From PALSA-600 sp963842335 (GTDB lineage: Bacteria > Actinomycetota > Thermoleophilia > Gaiellales > Gaiellaceae): DNA of 64,000 bases. The first letter of the stretch is position 1; the number at the start of each line of letters is the position of its first letter. Where the stretch lies: contig CAWJGF010000015.1 in NCBI GenBank assembly GCA_963842335.1, positions 62,001 through 126,000 of the forward strand, given 5' to 3'. A program made the position numbers and the translations under genes. Below, one piece after another: positions 8,497 to 19,026 of this stretch. The notes under the pieces are model-generated. The model was not told where the DNA came from and did not search any database. It saw only the letters and a list, made by a program, of their open reading frames with translations.

Positions 8497-9803
8497 AGCG
8501 CTGAGAACGGCTCCTGGGCGCGCGTGAACGCGTATCCCGCCCAGATCATGCGGTCGCCGTCGCGGCGCAGCCGCTCGCCCCGCTCGCGCCCCTTGGCGGC
8601 GATCCAGCCATCACCGTCGCGGGCGAACGTCGTCTCACCTTTGCCGGTCGCAGCGGCCGCGACCTTCGCGCGCAGCGTTCCGCCCTCCCACCAGAAGACG
8701 AACTCGTTCCCTTCGGACCACCAGCGTCCGAGGAGCGGACGCACGTCGGCCGGTGGTTCGTTCTCCGGCCGCCACGCCTCGATCGCGGCCGGCCACAACT
8801 CGATTGTCTTCGCCGCGAGCGCGATCGCAAGCATCTCCATGTTCCCGCGCGTCCCGGAGTTCGTCAGCGCCGCTGCGCCGGTCTGGGTCTTGCGGTCAAC
8901 GCAGATCCCGGCCAGGTGCCCCGCCATCGCGCCGCCGTGGCCGGCGTAGATGCGGCCGCCCTGGTTGTAGAGCATCAGGCCGAGCCCCCAGCCGAGCGTC
9001 CAGTCGCTCGGGTCATACATCACCTGCGGGAACCACATCTCCTCGACGAGGTCGGCGGCGAGCACGTCGTCGTTGCCCGCGGCGAGGAACGCCGCCCAGC
9101 GCGCGAGATCGCCGACGGTCGACCAGAGCTGGCCTGCCGCCGCCGTGCCTGCCATGTCGGTCTCCGCCTCGACCCAGACGGTGCGCGCGTATTCGTCGAC
9201 GAGGTAACCCTGCGCCGCCGGGGCCTGGGGCGTCCAGCTCGTGCGCGCGAGGCCGAGTGGCGCCAGGATGCGCTCGTCCACGTACGCCATGTATGGCCGC
9301 CCGCTCTTGCGTGCAACGACCTGACCGAGCAGCGCGAACGCGAGGTTCGAATAGTGGTGCGACTCGCCCGGACGCAGGACGAAGTCCACGTCGCGCATCG
9401 AGGCGATCAGATCGTCTTCCGAAGGCGACTCGCCCGTGACGAACATCTCCCCCGCTTCGCGCTGCAGGCCCGACAGGTGCGAGAGCAGCCGCCGAATCGT
9501 CGGTGACCCGTTCTCGATCCCGTCGATGTGCTGCTCGAGTCGGTCATCGAGCTCGAGCTTGCCTTCCGCGCGCTGTTGCATGATCGCGACGGCGGTGAAG
9601 GTCTTCGTGATCGACCCGATGCGGTATTGCGTCTCGGGCGTAGTCTCGCGGCTCTCGGCATAGCTCGCGCTTCCGACGGCGCTCGACCAGACGGGCTCGC
9701 CCTTGCGGGTCACGGCGGCCGCCACCGACGGCAGGCGGTCGGCCTGGCGCTCCGCGAGCAGCCGGTCGAGCGCCGGCGCCAGTTCAACGCTAGGCGCGGA
9801 CAC
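8493..9803 (-). CDS. Beta-lactamase-family serine hydrolase
   Basis: 436-residue serine hydrolase of the class C beta-lactamase/DD-peptidase fold. The catalytic SxxK is S64-I-T-K67 in YRIGSITKTF, the Tyr motif is YSN in HHYSNLAF, and the third element looks like HGG in YAGHGGAMAGH. A C-terminal beta-rich domain follows (from about residue 330). No signal peptide is seen, so a cytosolic esterase or peptidase is as likely as a cell-wall enzyme. The GTG start at 9803 has GGAGG just upstream and overlaps the threonine aldolase stop by 14 bp; an ATG at 9854 would overlap it by 65 bp. Confidence 0.85.
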   Translation of the reverse strand: MSAPSVELAPALDRLLAERQADRLPSVAAAVTRKGEPVWSSAVGSASYAESRETTPETQYRIGSITKTFTAVAIMQQRAEGKLELDDRLEQHIDGIENGSPTIRRLLSHLSGLQREAGEMFVTGESPSEDDLIASMRDVDFVLRPGESHHYSNLAFALLGQVVARKSGRPYMAYVDERILAPLGLARTSWTPQAPAAQGYLVDEYARTVWVEAETDMAGTAAAGQLWSTVGDLARWAAFLAAGNDDVLAADLVEEMWFPQVMYDPSDWTLGWGLGLMLYNQGGRIYAGHGGAMAGHLAGICVDRKTQTGAAALTNSGTRGNMEMLAIALAAKTIELWPAAIEAWRPENEPPADVRPLLGRWWSEGNEFVFWWEGGTLRAKVAAAATGKGETTFARDGDGWIAAKGRERGERLRRDGDRMIWAGYAFTRAQEPFSAL

Positions 9804-10839
9804 CGGCCTCCAGCGCCTGCGGAACGACATCGGCTGCCCGGACGATGTCGTCATCGCTCAGGTCCAGGTGCGTGACGGCGCGCAGGACGCCGGGCTTCGT
9901 GGGCGAGAGCAGCACGCCGTGCTCGCGGAGCCGCTCGAGCGCCTCGGCCTCGGCCAGGCCGAGCCCGCCGACGTCGAGCTGCACGAAGTTCGACTCGACG
10001 AGCTCCAGATCGACGGGAAGCCCCGCCGACGACCAGGCCTCGGCAAGCTGCCAGGCTCGCGCGTGGTCCTCGGCCAGCCGCTCGACATTGTGATCGAGCG
10101 CGTAGAGCCCCGCAGCCGCCACGATCCCTGCCTGACGCATGGCACCACCGAAGCGGTGCTTCTCGACACGCGCGCGCCGCATCAGCTCATGCGAGCCTGC
10201 GATCAACGCTCCGAGCGGGCAGCCGAGGCCCTTCGACAAGCAAAGGGTGACGGTGTCGAAGAGGCCGGCGATCTCTGACGCAGGCGCGCCGGCCGCAACG
10301 GCTGCGTTCATCAAGCGTGCACCGTCGAGGTGGACTCGCAGGCCGAGCTCGCGCGCCGCTGCGACGAGCTCGCGGAGCTCGTCGAGCGGCCACACGGTGC
10401 CGCCGGCGGTGTTGTGAGTGTTCTCGACTGCGAGAATCGATGTTCGTGGCGTCCAGTAGTCGTGGTCGTCACGTGGGTTGACGGTCGCTCGCAGCTGGGC
10501 CGGGGTGAGGCGGCCCCGGTAGCCCGGCAGCCCTCGCGTCTGCAGCCCGGAATGCATCGCCGCGCCGCCAAGCTCGCTGACCATGATGTGCGCCCGTTCC
10601 TCGACGATCAGCTCGCTGCCGCGCTCGCCGAGAATCGCGAGGGCGATCTGGTTGCCCATGGTCGCGGTCGGCAGGTAGACGGACTCCTCCTGACCGAGCA
10701 GCACCGCCGCCCGCCGTTCGAGCTCGAGCACCGTCGGGTCTTCACGCTCCTGCTCGTCGCCGACCTCGGCGTTCGCCATCGCATCGCGCATCGCGCGCGA
10801 CGGCTTGGTCATCGTGTCCGAGCGCAGGTCGATCACCAC
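9790..10839 (-). CDS. ltaE: Low-specificity L-threonine aldolase
   Basis: PLP-dependent fold type I aldolase that splits L-threonine or L-allo-threonine to glycine and acetaldehyde. It is 349 residues long. The N-terminus VIDLRSDTMTKPS is typical of the family and the PLP lysine is K203 in LCLSKGLGCPLG. The Asp that pairs with the cofactor ring lies in VHLDGARLMNA. The gene starts with two consecutive GTG codons. It overlaps the downstream serine hydrolase by 14 bp. Its product glycine could feed the glycine-cleavage operon about 9 kb away; this is a metabolic link, not a transcriptional one. Confidence 0.92.
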   Translation of the reverse strand: MVIDLRSDTMTKPSRAMRDAMANAEVGDEQEREDPTVLELERRAAVLLGQEESVYLPTATMGNQIALAILGERGSELIVEERAHIMVSELGGAAMHSGLQTRGLPGYRGRLTPAQLRATVNPRDDHDYWTPRTSILAVENTHNTAGGTVWPLDELRELVAAARELGLRVHLDGARLMNAAVAAGAPASEIAGLFDTVTLCLSKGLGCPLGALIAGSHELMRRARVEKHRFGGAMRQAGIVAAAGLYALDHNVERLAEDHARAWQLAEAWSSAGLPVDLELVESNFVQLDVGGLGLAEAEALERLREHGVLLSPTKPGVLRAVTHLDLSDDDIVRAADVVPQALEAGVRA

Positions 10840-10910
10840 GCGATCCTACGCACGTGGACTGAAAGCTGATCCGCTTCCCGCCTGAGCGACCCCAGGGCTA
10901 CGGTGTCCTG

Positions 10911-11885
10911 ATGGATCTCGATCTCGTGGCGGAAGTGCTCGGAGGCCAGCCCGGCTACCGCGTCCGCCAGGTCTGGGAGTGGACCGCCCATGGCGCGCCG
11001 TCGTACGCCGAGATGACCAACCTCTCGACCGCGACGCGCGCAGAGCTGGCAGACCGCGTGCCGTTCTCGACCCTCGAACTGGTGCACGACGCCCACTCAG
11101 CCGACGGCACAGTGAAAGCGCTCTTTCACACGCACGACGGACATCCCGTCGAGGCAGTGCTGATGCGCTATCGCGACGGCCGCCGCTCGGTGTGCATCTC
11201 GTCGCAGTCCGGCTGTCCGCTCACCTGCACCTTCTGCGCGACGGGCCAGATGCGATTTCGGCGGAACCTCACCGCCTGGGAGATCCTCGACCAGGCGTTG
11301 CATTTCCGGCGCATCGAGGCAATCGACCATGTGGTCTTCATGGGCATGGGCGAGCCGATGCTGAACTTCGACGCGGTGATCGCCGCCGCGAAGCGGCTTC
11401 CCGACCTCGGAGTGACGCACCGCCGCTCGACGATCTCGACCGTCGGCTGGCTGCCCGGGTTGACGCGCTTCGTCGACGAGGTCGAGGAGCCGATTCGCCT
11501 GGCACTCTCGTTGCACGCCCCGACCGATGCCCTGCGCAGCGAGATCATGCCGGTGAACGATCGTTATCCCCTCGAGGCGATCGTCGCCGAGTGCCGCCGC
11601 TACTTCGAACTTCGCCGGCGCAAGGTGTTTGTCGAGTACGTGATGCTCGCTGGGGTGAACGACTCCGTCGAGCACGCGAACGGCCTGGTCGAGCTGCTCG
11701 ACCGCAACATGTTCAAGGTGAATCTGATCCCGTACAACCCGACCGGGATGTACGACGGCTCGTCGCGCGATTCGATCAGCAAGTTCAAGCACGTGCTCGA
11801 CAAGGGGCGCGTTCCCGCCACCGTCCGGTTGACGCGTGGGCGTGACATCGCAGCCGCCTGTGGCCAGCTCGCTGCGACGGCCTGA
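10911..11885 (+). CDS. rlmN: 23S rRNA/tRNA adenine C2-methyltransferase
   Basis: Radical-SAM methyltransferase that makes 2-methyladenosine in 23S rRNA and in tRNA. It is 324 residues long. The CxxxCxxC cluster ligands are C102, C106 and C109 in GCPLTCTFCATG. The two extra mechanistic cysteines are also present: C95 in SVCISSQ and C317 in DIAAACGQL. The SAM motif FMGMGEPMLN is intact. The protein is on the short side, with a reduced N-terminal accessory domain. An upstream GTG reads straight into a stop, so the ATG at 10911 is secure. Confidence 0.96.
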   Translation: MDLDLVAEVLGGQPGYRVRQVWEWTAHGAPSYAEMTNLSTATRAELADRVPFSTLELVHDAHSADGTVKALFHTHDGHPVEAVLMRYRDGRRSVCISSQSGCPLTCTFCATGQMRFRRNLTAWEILDQALHFRRIEAIDHVVFMGMGEPMLNFDAVIAAAKRLPDLGVTHRRSTISTVGWLPGLTRFVDEVEEPIRLALSLHAPTDALRSEIMPVNDRYPLEAIVAECRRYFELRRRKVFVEYVMLAGVNDSVEHANGLVELLDRNMFKVNLIPYNPTGMYDGSSRDSISKFKHVLDKGRVPATVRLTRGRDIAAACGQLAATA

Positions 11886-11935
11886 CCGGACGGACCGACG
11901 ACTATCCTGGTTGGCGTATCCAACAGGGAGAATCC

Positions 11936-12250
11936 ATGAAGAAGAGACTCGTTACGCGCTACGCGATGCAATCGCCTGAAGCGGCCGACGAGAACCAGCG
12001 GCGGGTCGAAGGGGTCTTTGCGGAGCTCGCCGCAGACCAGCCGGACAACGTGAGCTACATCGTCCTTCGGCTCGCCGACGACTCGTTCCTGCACGTGTCG
12101 TTCCACGACCACGGTGATGACGAGATGAACCCGATCGCCTCGACCGCGGCGTTCGCGCATTTCCAGGACGGTCACGCCGGGCGCCGTGAGGGCGGAGTCG
12201 ACCAGCAAACCGCGAGCCTCGTCGGCGCCTACGTCACGACGATCGCCTGA
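11936..12250 (+). CDS. Small hypothetical protein
   Basis: 104 residues, no firm family. The protein is hydrophilic with an alternating beta/alpha feel (MKKRLVTRYAMQSPEAADEN, then NVSYIVLRLADDSFLHVSF, then TAAFAHFQDG). This resembles small dimeric alpha/beta-barrel (antibiotic-biosynthesis-monooxygenase-like) proteins; that is only a suggestion. A GGGAG ribosome-binding sequence lies 5-6 bases before the ATG. It is 50 bp downstream of rlmN and overlaps the convergent VPS62-like gene by 17 bp at its 3' end. Confidence 0.75.
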   Translation: MKKRLVTRYAMQSPEAADENQRRVEGVFAELAADQPDNVSYIVLRLADDSFLHVSFHDHGDDEMNPIASTAAFAHFQDGHAGRREGGVDQQTASLVGAYVTTIA

Positions 12251-14189
12251 GGCCCGGCGTCGTCGCGATGGTGCCGAGCTCGATCTCGGCCGGCAGACGG
12301 TCGGGTCCCGGGAGGACCCCGAGCTCATCGCGCACTCGTGTGTCGAAATAGACGTACGACGTCGTCAGCGCGACGAACGGCATCGCGAGGGCGTAGATGA
12401 TTCCGGCGACCACATCGAGTGACTGCAGCGGGGCGTCCGTGAGGATGATGAGGAGCGCGCCGACGAGCGGCCCCGACACGAGCGCCACAGCGGCACCGAC
12501 GATCGTCAGCGATCCGACCTTCAGCCAGTCCTTGCCGACCAGCCGCCCGCTTCGCCGCAGGGCCTGGACGGCGGACAGGTCCTCGAGCGCAATCACGGGT
12601 GCGATCAGCGCCCACCGGACGGCCAGCCAGATGGCGACGGGGAGCAAGAACAACGAGCTGGCGAGCAGGAGAACGGTCACGGCCGCGATGACGAGCGCGC
12701 CAAGCAGCGGTACGACGCTGCGCGCTGCGAGCCGGTACGCGCGGAGCGCCCCGACGGGCCGTCCCGCATCGATCTCGACGAGCGCGCGCGCCGTCGCAGC
12801 CTGGACGAGCCCGATCCCGAGCAGGGTCAGCGCCGTCCCGAAGCCGACGACCAGGAGCACGAGGACGCCCCCTCCCTGACCTTCGTTGGCGATCCCCGTG
12901 ACACTCGAGAGCTTGAGGACGGCGGTCTGCAGGAGCGCGACGAACAACGAGATCGGAACGAGCAGGAGCCCGATCCCGATGAAGAGCCCGAGACGGTGCC
13001 GATACATGCGACCCGCTGCGGCGATGATCTGCCCCCACGCCCGCCGGCGTGCGAGCCGAAGCGGCGAGGTTGGACGCCACGTGACGCGCGAGAGGGCGAG
13101 CAGCACCAGCGCGACGAGGATCGAAAGCACGAGAAGGACAGAGCGCGGCGCGTGCACGAACCGGCGCAAGATGTCGGAGCCGCCGGCGACTGCGCCGCAG
13201 AAGAAGCCTGTTGCCCTCGTCCCGAGGACACCGCCGGCGGGAATCGCGTAGCTGCGACTGCGCCACCCCTCCGCCCACTGGATCGGCTCCGTCCACTGAC
13301 GCTTCAGGTTCGGGCCGGTCGGGCCGTTGAAGAACGCCCGCTGCAACTCACCCCAGCGGCCCTGGAACCCGATCCAGGGAAACGACGCGCGCGCCGCTAC
13401 CGGATCACTCGGGATTGTCTGCACAACCGGGCGAATGTCGAAAGCCGGCGCCCTCGTGTCGTCGCAGCCCACGCCTTCCGAGGCAGAGCTGCCGAGATAG
13501 AGCGCCTGGTCGAAGAAGTTCGCGTGCGACCCGGCGGCGACGTGGACGACGGGGTGGGTGCCGTCGACGAGCTCGAGCTTGCTGTCACCCCACGCGGCGC
13601 GTTCGGCGCCCTCGTGCTGGCTGTAGCCGACCTCTACGGGACTCGTCTGCAGCGCCTGGGCCGCCGTCGGCACGTCGAAGTTGAGCTGGATCATCTCCCA
13701 GTCGCCCTCGTGTGGGTTGTTCCAGTCGTTGAAGACGTAGTAGAGCCAGTACTGCAACGCGAGCTTCCCCGGACGACCGGCGTCGGTGGCGACATGCGCG
13801 TAGACGGTCGGCTTCGACCCCACGGAGATCGCCCGCGACCACTGTTCGTAGCCGCAGCCGGGATCGAGCGCGTTGCCCGGGAAGTCGAGGTGATAGTCGA
13901 CAAGTCCCTTCCCGATCTGCGATGCCGTCGGGCCGACCGCAATCAGGTCGGTCCGGTTCCACGGACCGCGCAGCGACACCGTGTCGGCGCCGAAGAGAAG
14001 GTTGACGTCCAGCGGGCGGTAAGGCTCGCCCGGGCCGCACTCCTTCGGCTGGGTGACGAGTCGCACGACCGGGGCGTACTGTGCGGCGAGGGCGCGCTGG
14101 GCAGGGAGCCCGGCCCCCGCCGAGTGGCTCCAGCCGAGGGCCGCGAATGCGAGCACGGGAAGAATCGTCCGGCGCAGCGTGTGCGTCAC
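12234..14189 (-). CDS. Secreted VPS62-like domain fused to multi-pass membrane domain
   Basis: A large protein (651 residues) with two halves. A signal peptide (LRRTILPVLAFAALGWSHSA) leads an extracytoplasmic domain at about residues 30-370 with VPS62-like features (YWLYYVFNDWNNPHEGDWEM and HVAAGSHANFF). After a membrane segment (SVLLVLSILVALVLLALS), a C-terminal domain of six or more helices begins; it resembles bacterial DUF975/GDPD-type membrane domains. The function is unknown; an envelope role is inferred. The GTG at 14189 fits the signal peptide; a longer ATG at 14246 is less likely. It overlaps the convergent small gene by 17 bp. Confidence 0.75.
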   Translation of the reverse strand: MTHTLRRTILPVLAFAALGWSHSAGAGLPAQRALAAQYAPVVRLVTQPKECGPGEPYRPLDVNLLFGADTVSLRGPWNRTDLIAVGPTASQIGKGLVDYHLDFPGNALDPGCGYEQWSRAISVGSKPTVYAHVATDAGRPGKLALQYWLYYVFNDWNNPHEGDWEMIQLNFDVPTAAQALQTSPVEVGYSQHEGAERAAWGDSKLELVDGTHPVVHVAAGSHANFFDQALYLGSSASEGVGCDDTRAPAFDIRPVVQTIPSDPVAARASFPWIGFQGRWGELQRAFFNGPTGPNLKRQWTEPIQWAEGWRSRSYAIPAGGVLGTRATGFFCGAVAGGSDILRRFVHAPRSVLLVLSILVALVLLALSRVTWRPTSPLRLARRRAWGQIIAAAGRMYRHRLGLFIGIGLLLVPISLFVALLQTAVLKLSSVTGIANEGQGGGVLVLLVVGFGTALTLLGIGLVQAATARALVEIDAGRPVGALRAYRLAARSVVPLLGALVIAAVTVLLLASSLFLLPVAIWLAVRWALIAPVIALEDLSAVQALRRSGRLVGKDWLKVGSLTIVGAAVALVSGPLVGALLIILTDAPLQSLDVVAGIIYALAMPFVALTTSYVYFDTRVRDELGVLPGPDRLPAEIELGTIATTPGLRRSS

Positions 14190-14251
14190 GCCAACGATCC
14201 TTTCATCGCGTGCACTCTCCCGTGCGCGCCCGGCGGGTCGCGGCACGCCTC

Positions 14252-14282
14252 GAGCCCGGCTCGGCTGGACCGAACCGGGCTC
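14252..14282 (-). terminator. Hairpin terminator after small secreted protein gene
   Basis: GAGCCCGG and TCGG pair with CCGA and CCGGGCTC across a 5-base loop, with one mismatch, giving a strong 13-position stem. It lies about 15 bases downstream of the stop at 14298 and before the next minus-strand gene. No U-run follows, so termination efficiency is uncertain. Confidence 0.5.
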
Positions 14283-14297
14283 AGGGCGTTGCTCGCG

Positions 14298-14816
14298 TTA
14301 CGGGGTCGCCGGCGGCAGCGGCACGCTCGGTGCCGGCAGGCCTGCGGCCCTGAAGCTCGCGCGGAGCCCCACAACAGCCGCGCGGGCGCGCGCGACCGCA
14401 GCGCGCATCTCGAGATTGGTCGCGCGAATCGAGAGATTCGCCTGGCGCACGAGCAGGTGCAGCCGGCCGTGACCGCCGTCGCCCGCCAGGCGGGCTGCGG
14501 CGATGTCGGCGCGGAGCTGTGCCCTGTCGGCGAGACAAACGCTCAGCAGCGAGTGCCAGTCGGTCGTCAGCTTCTGCGCGTCAGCCTTGATCGTCGCGCG
14601 CGCCGCCTTCTTGTCGGACGTGCCGACGAGTGAGGTCGCATCGGCCTGGAGCTTCTGGGCGTCGGCGACGACGGCGTCGTGCTTGGTCTGAACGTCGGCC
14701 GTCAGCTTGGCGAGGTCGGCTTTCACCGTGTCGATCGGAGTGGCCGCAAGGGCCGCCACCGGCACGATCGCGCAGGCCGTCAAGGTGAGGGCGGCGAGCA
14801 GAAGGAACTTACGCAT
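14298..14816 (-). CDS. Secreted helical protein of unknown function
   Basis: 172 residues. A clear signal peptide (MRKFLLLAALTLTACAIVPV, cleaved near ALAA) precedes an almost entirely helical mature part rich in Ala, Lys, Asp and Leu (VKADLAKLTADVQTKHDAVV), predicted to form coiled coils. No known domain is recognised. The ATG at 14816 is preferred over an upstream in-frame start because it begins the signal peptide and has GGAG 8 bases upstream. A hairpin terminator follows the stop. It is divergent from the gene at 15068. Confidence 0.75.
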   Translation of the reverse strand: MRKFLLLAALTLTACAIVPVAALAATPIDTVKADLAKLTADVQTKHDAVVADAQKLQADATSLVGTSDKKAARATIKADAQKLTTDWHSLLSVCLADRAQLRADIAAARLAGDGGHGRLHLLVRQANLSIRATNLEMRAAVARARAAVVGLRASFRAAGLPAPSVPLPPATP

Positions 14817-14970
14817 CTGGTCATCTCCATCGGTCGAAAGGGCAAGAGGGTTGTTGAACAGCACGGGTTTCGAACTTCGCCCTCACCATGCGCACACCAC
14901 GTCAGCCCGAGACGAGCCAAAAGTAAGCCGTGCGTAAAGGCCGAACCCCGAAGCGAGCTGTGCAGAGAAC

Positions 14971-15007
14971 GTCACGGTCTCGTGCGTTGCAGTCACGGTC
15001 TCGCGCG
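14971..15007. repeat. 16-bp direct repeat in divergent intergenic region
   Basis: GTCACGGTCTCGTGCG (14971-14986) and GTCACGGTCTCGCGCG (14992-15007) differ at one position and are spaced 21 bp start to start, two helical turns. They lie between two divergently transcribed envelope-protein genes (starts at 14816 and 15068), a natural place for an operator. Nothing else is seen in the 251-bp gap. Confidence 0.55.
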
Positions 15008-15067
15008 CGTGTCTGACAACCAGCCTTCTCCGCTGCGGACATTGGCCGCGAGTGACACCATGCGCGC

Positions 15068-15583
15068 GTGAGCTTGCTGCGAAGCGCTGCGCACGAGCCG
15101 CGGGTTGTCGTCGGCGTTCTGCTCATCGCGCTCGGGGCCGGTGTGGGTTACTACGACGAGCGCGACTCGGGGCAGCTCGCCGATCGCGATTTCGCGCTCT
15201 GCGGCGGCCGGCAACTCTCGCCCGACTGCTCGTCGAGAACAGCGCTCGTCTTCACCGGGTGGACCGAGTCGAGCGGGAACGGCTTTCGGCGCGTGTACCA
15301 CGTGAGCGTCGCGACCGGCCGGAATTCCACGGAGACAATCGAGGGTCTCAGCAAGTCGGATGCGGCTCCGTTCGAGTCGTCGACGCTCGCCGGTCTGCGC
15401 TACCGCCAAGGGCGGCTGGTGGCGATCGTCAGCGCGAACGGGGCGACCCTCAAAGTCCCGTTTGCGTTCACACGCAAGGCGATCGAACTGGCGATCGTCG
15501 GCGGCGTCCTCCTCCTCGCCGGCGGCGTCCTCTTTGCCTGGGGCTTCGCGCGGATCAACAACCGGCCTCGCCCCGTGCCCTAG
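15068..15583 (+). CDS. Hypothetical two-helix membrane protein
   Basis: 171 residues, family not recognised. One membrane helix lies near the N-terminus (VVVGVLLIALGAGVGYY). It is followed by an extracytoplasmic beta-rich domain of about 100 residues with two Cys (FALCGGRQLSPDC) that could form a disulfide. A second helix is near the C-terminus (LAIVGGVLLLAGGVLFAWGF). The topology is like small actinobacterial envelope proteins. The start is GTG at 15068. It is 50 bp upstream of typA on the same strand, so they may share transcripts. Confidence 0.65.
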   Translation: MSLLRSAAHEPRVVVGVLLIALGAGVGYYDERDSGQLADRDFALCGGRQLSPDCSSRTALVFTGWTESSGNGFRRVYHVSVATGRNSTETIEGLSKSDAAPFESSTLAGLRYRQGRLVAIVSANGATLKVPFAFTRKAIELAIVGGVLLLAGGVLFAWGFARINNRPRPVP

Positions 15584-15633
15584 ACGACCGCCCAAGACGG
15601 ACCGCCCGAGCCGCCCCGCTACCCTGGCCCGCC

Positions 15634-17496
<1,863 letters not shown>

Positions 17497-17531
17497 ACGC
17501 CGGGCGCGCGATCCGTCAGAGTGCTAGCTGC

Positions 17532-17556
17532 GGGGGCCCTGTGCGGCAGGGCCCCC
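17532..17556. terminator. Bidirectional hairpin between typA and msrB
   Basis: A perfect 9-bp stem, GGGGGCCCT (17532-17540) with AGGGCCCCC (17548-17556), closes a 7-base loop. It lies between the convergent stops of typA and msrB, so it can end transcripts from both sides. There is no T-run. Confidence 0.65.
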
Positions 17557-17570
17557 CATCTCAGCCCCGG

Positions 17571-17966
17571 CTACTCTTCCTCGAGCTTCAGGGCGGCCGA
17601 GTTGATGCAGTAGCGCAACCCGGTCGGCTGTGGGCCGTCTGGGAACACGTGGCCGAGATGGCCGCCACAGGCCGCGCACATCACCTCGGTGCGCGTCATG
17701 CCGTAGGAGACGTCGGTCTCCTCCTCGACTGCCTCGGCGTCGGCCGGGACAGAGAACGCCGGCCAGCCGCAGCCCGAGTCGTATTTCGCATCGGACGCAA
17801 AGAGCTGCGCGCCGCAACCGGCGCACGTGTACGTGCCCTCTTCAAAGGTGTGGTCGAACTCGCCGGTGAACGGGCGCTCCGTCCCCTTCTCGCGCAGCAC
17901 GTGGTACTGCTCGGGGGTCAGCTCGGCCTTCCACTCGGCTTCCGTCTTCACGATCTTCTGTGACAA
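17571..17966 (-). CDS. msrB: Peptide-methionine (R)-S-oxide reductase
   Basis: Repairs oxidised methionine (R form) in proteins. It is 131 residues long. The structural zinc cysteines are C48, C51, C97 and C100, the catalytic Cys is C120 in RYCINS, and C66 in SGCGWP sits where a resolving Cys is found. The start is TTG at 17966, preceded by AAAGGA at good spacing; no ATG or GTG gives an equally good N-terminus. It is a stand-alone enzyme with no msrA nearby. Confidence 0.96.
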   Translation of the reverse strand: MSQKIVKTEAEWKAELTPEQYHVLREKGTERPFTGEFDHTFEEGTYTCAGCGAQLFASDAKYDSGCGWPAFSVPADAEAVEEETDVSYGMTRTEVMCAACGGHLGHVFPDGPQPTGLRYCINSAALKLEEE

Positions 17967-18016
17967 GTTTTTCCTTTCGGAGTGGTCGTACTACAGACCA
18001 GTTCGAGGCCGATTCG

Positions 18017-18991
18017 TTACCGATTGACCGTCGACATGTCGGGGTACCGATCCCCGGCCGCTGCGCCGGGCGGAAACGCGTCGTCGAGCCGGCGCAGGTC
18101 AGCCTGGGTCAGCTCGACCTCGACCGCGGCCGCGTTCTGCTCGAGGTAGCTGCGGCGCTTCGTGCCCGGAATCGGGACGACGTCATCGCCCTGGGCGAGC
18201 ACCCACGCGAGGGCGAGCTGGCCGGCCGTGACGCCCTTCTCCGCGGCGATCTCCTCCACGGCGGCGACGAGCTCGAGGTTCTGCTCCAGGTTCTCGCCGG
18301 TGAAGCGTGGGCCGCGGCGCCGGAAGTCACCCTCGTCGAGGTCGTCGTGTGACCTGATCCGACCGGTCAGGAACCCGCGCCCCAGCGGGCTGTACGCGAC
18401 GAACCCGATGCCGAGCGCGCGCACGGTGGGGATCACGTCCGCCTCCGGGTCGCGCGTCCACAACGACCACTCGCTCTGGAGTGCGGTGATCGGATGCACG
18501 GCGTGCGCGCGACGGATCGTTGCGGCACTCGCTTCCGACAGGCCGAGGTGGCGAACCTTGCCGGCATCGACGAGCTCCTTCATCGCGCCGACCGTCTCCT
18601 CGATCGGTGTCCCGTTGTCGACACGATGCTGGTAGTAGAGGTCGATGTGGTCGACGCCAAGCCGGGCGAGACTTGCGTCACAGGCCTTCCGGACGTAGTC
18701 GGCGCTGCCGTTGATACCGACAAAGCTCCCGTCCTGATTGCGCTCGTTGCCGAACTTCGTCGCGAGCACGACTTGCTCACGGCGGCCGGCAATCGCGCGA
18801 CCGACGAGCTGCTCATTGGTGAAGGGGCCGTACATGTCGGCTGTATCGAGGAAGTTGATCCCGAGCTCGATTGCCCGGTGAATCGTCGCGATCGCCTCCG
18901 CCTCGTCGGCTGTTCCGTAGAACTCCGACATGCCCATGCAGCCGAGGCCGAGGGCCGAAACCTCGAGTTTTCCGAGCTTGCGCGTTTGCAT
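18017..18991 (-). CDS. Aldo/keto reductase
   Basis: NADPH-dependent (beta/alpha)8-barrel oxidoreductase, 324 residues. The full catalytic tetrad is visible: D49 (NFLDTADMYG), Y54, K79 (LATKFG) and H122 (YYQHRVD). The C-terminal cofactor loop is VPIPGTKRRSYLEQN. It resembles the plant-auxin-induced-protein/YghZ-like group that reduces small aldehydes and ketones, but the substrate is unknown. The gene is divergent from the cupin gene with 35 bp between starts. Confidence 0.92.
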   Translation of the reverse strand: MQTRKLGKLEVSALGLGCMGMSEFYGTADEAEAIATIHRAIELGINFLDTADMYGPFTNEQLVGRAIAGRREQVVLATKFGNERNQDGSFVGINGSADYVRKACDASLARLGVDHIDLYYQHRVDNGTPIEETVGAMKELVDAGKVRHLGLSEASAATIRRAHAVHPITALQSEWSLWTRDPEADVIPTVRALGIGFVAYSPLGRGFLTGRIRSHDDLDEGDFRRRGPRFTGENLEQNLELVAAVEEIAAEKGVTAGQLALAWVLAQGDDVVPIPGTKRRSYLEQNAAAVEVELTQADLRRLDDAFPPGAAAGDRYPDMSTVNR

Positions 18992-19026
18992 CGTTACAGA
19001 GTTGCAGACCTGGGTACCGTGACGTC

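Noticed and set aside
12996..14633. Plus-strand open frame of 545 codons
   Set aside because: Antisense to the VPS62-like gene and the secreted helical protein; Arg-rich low-complexity translation.
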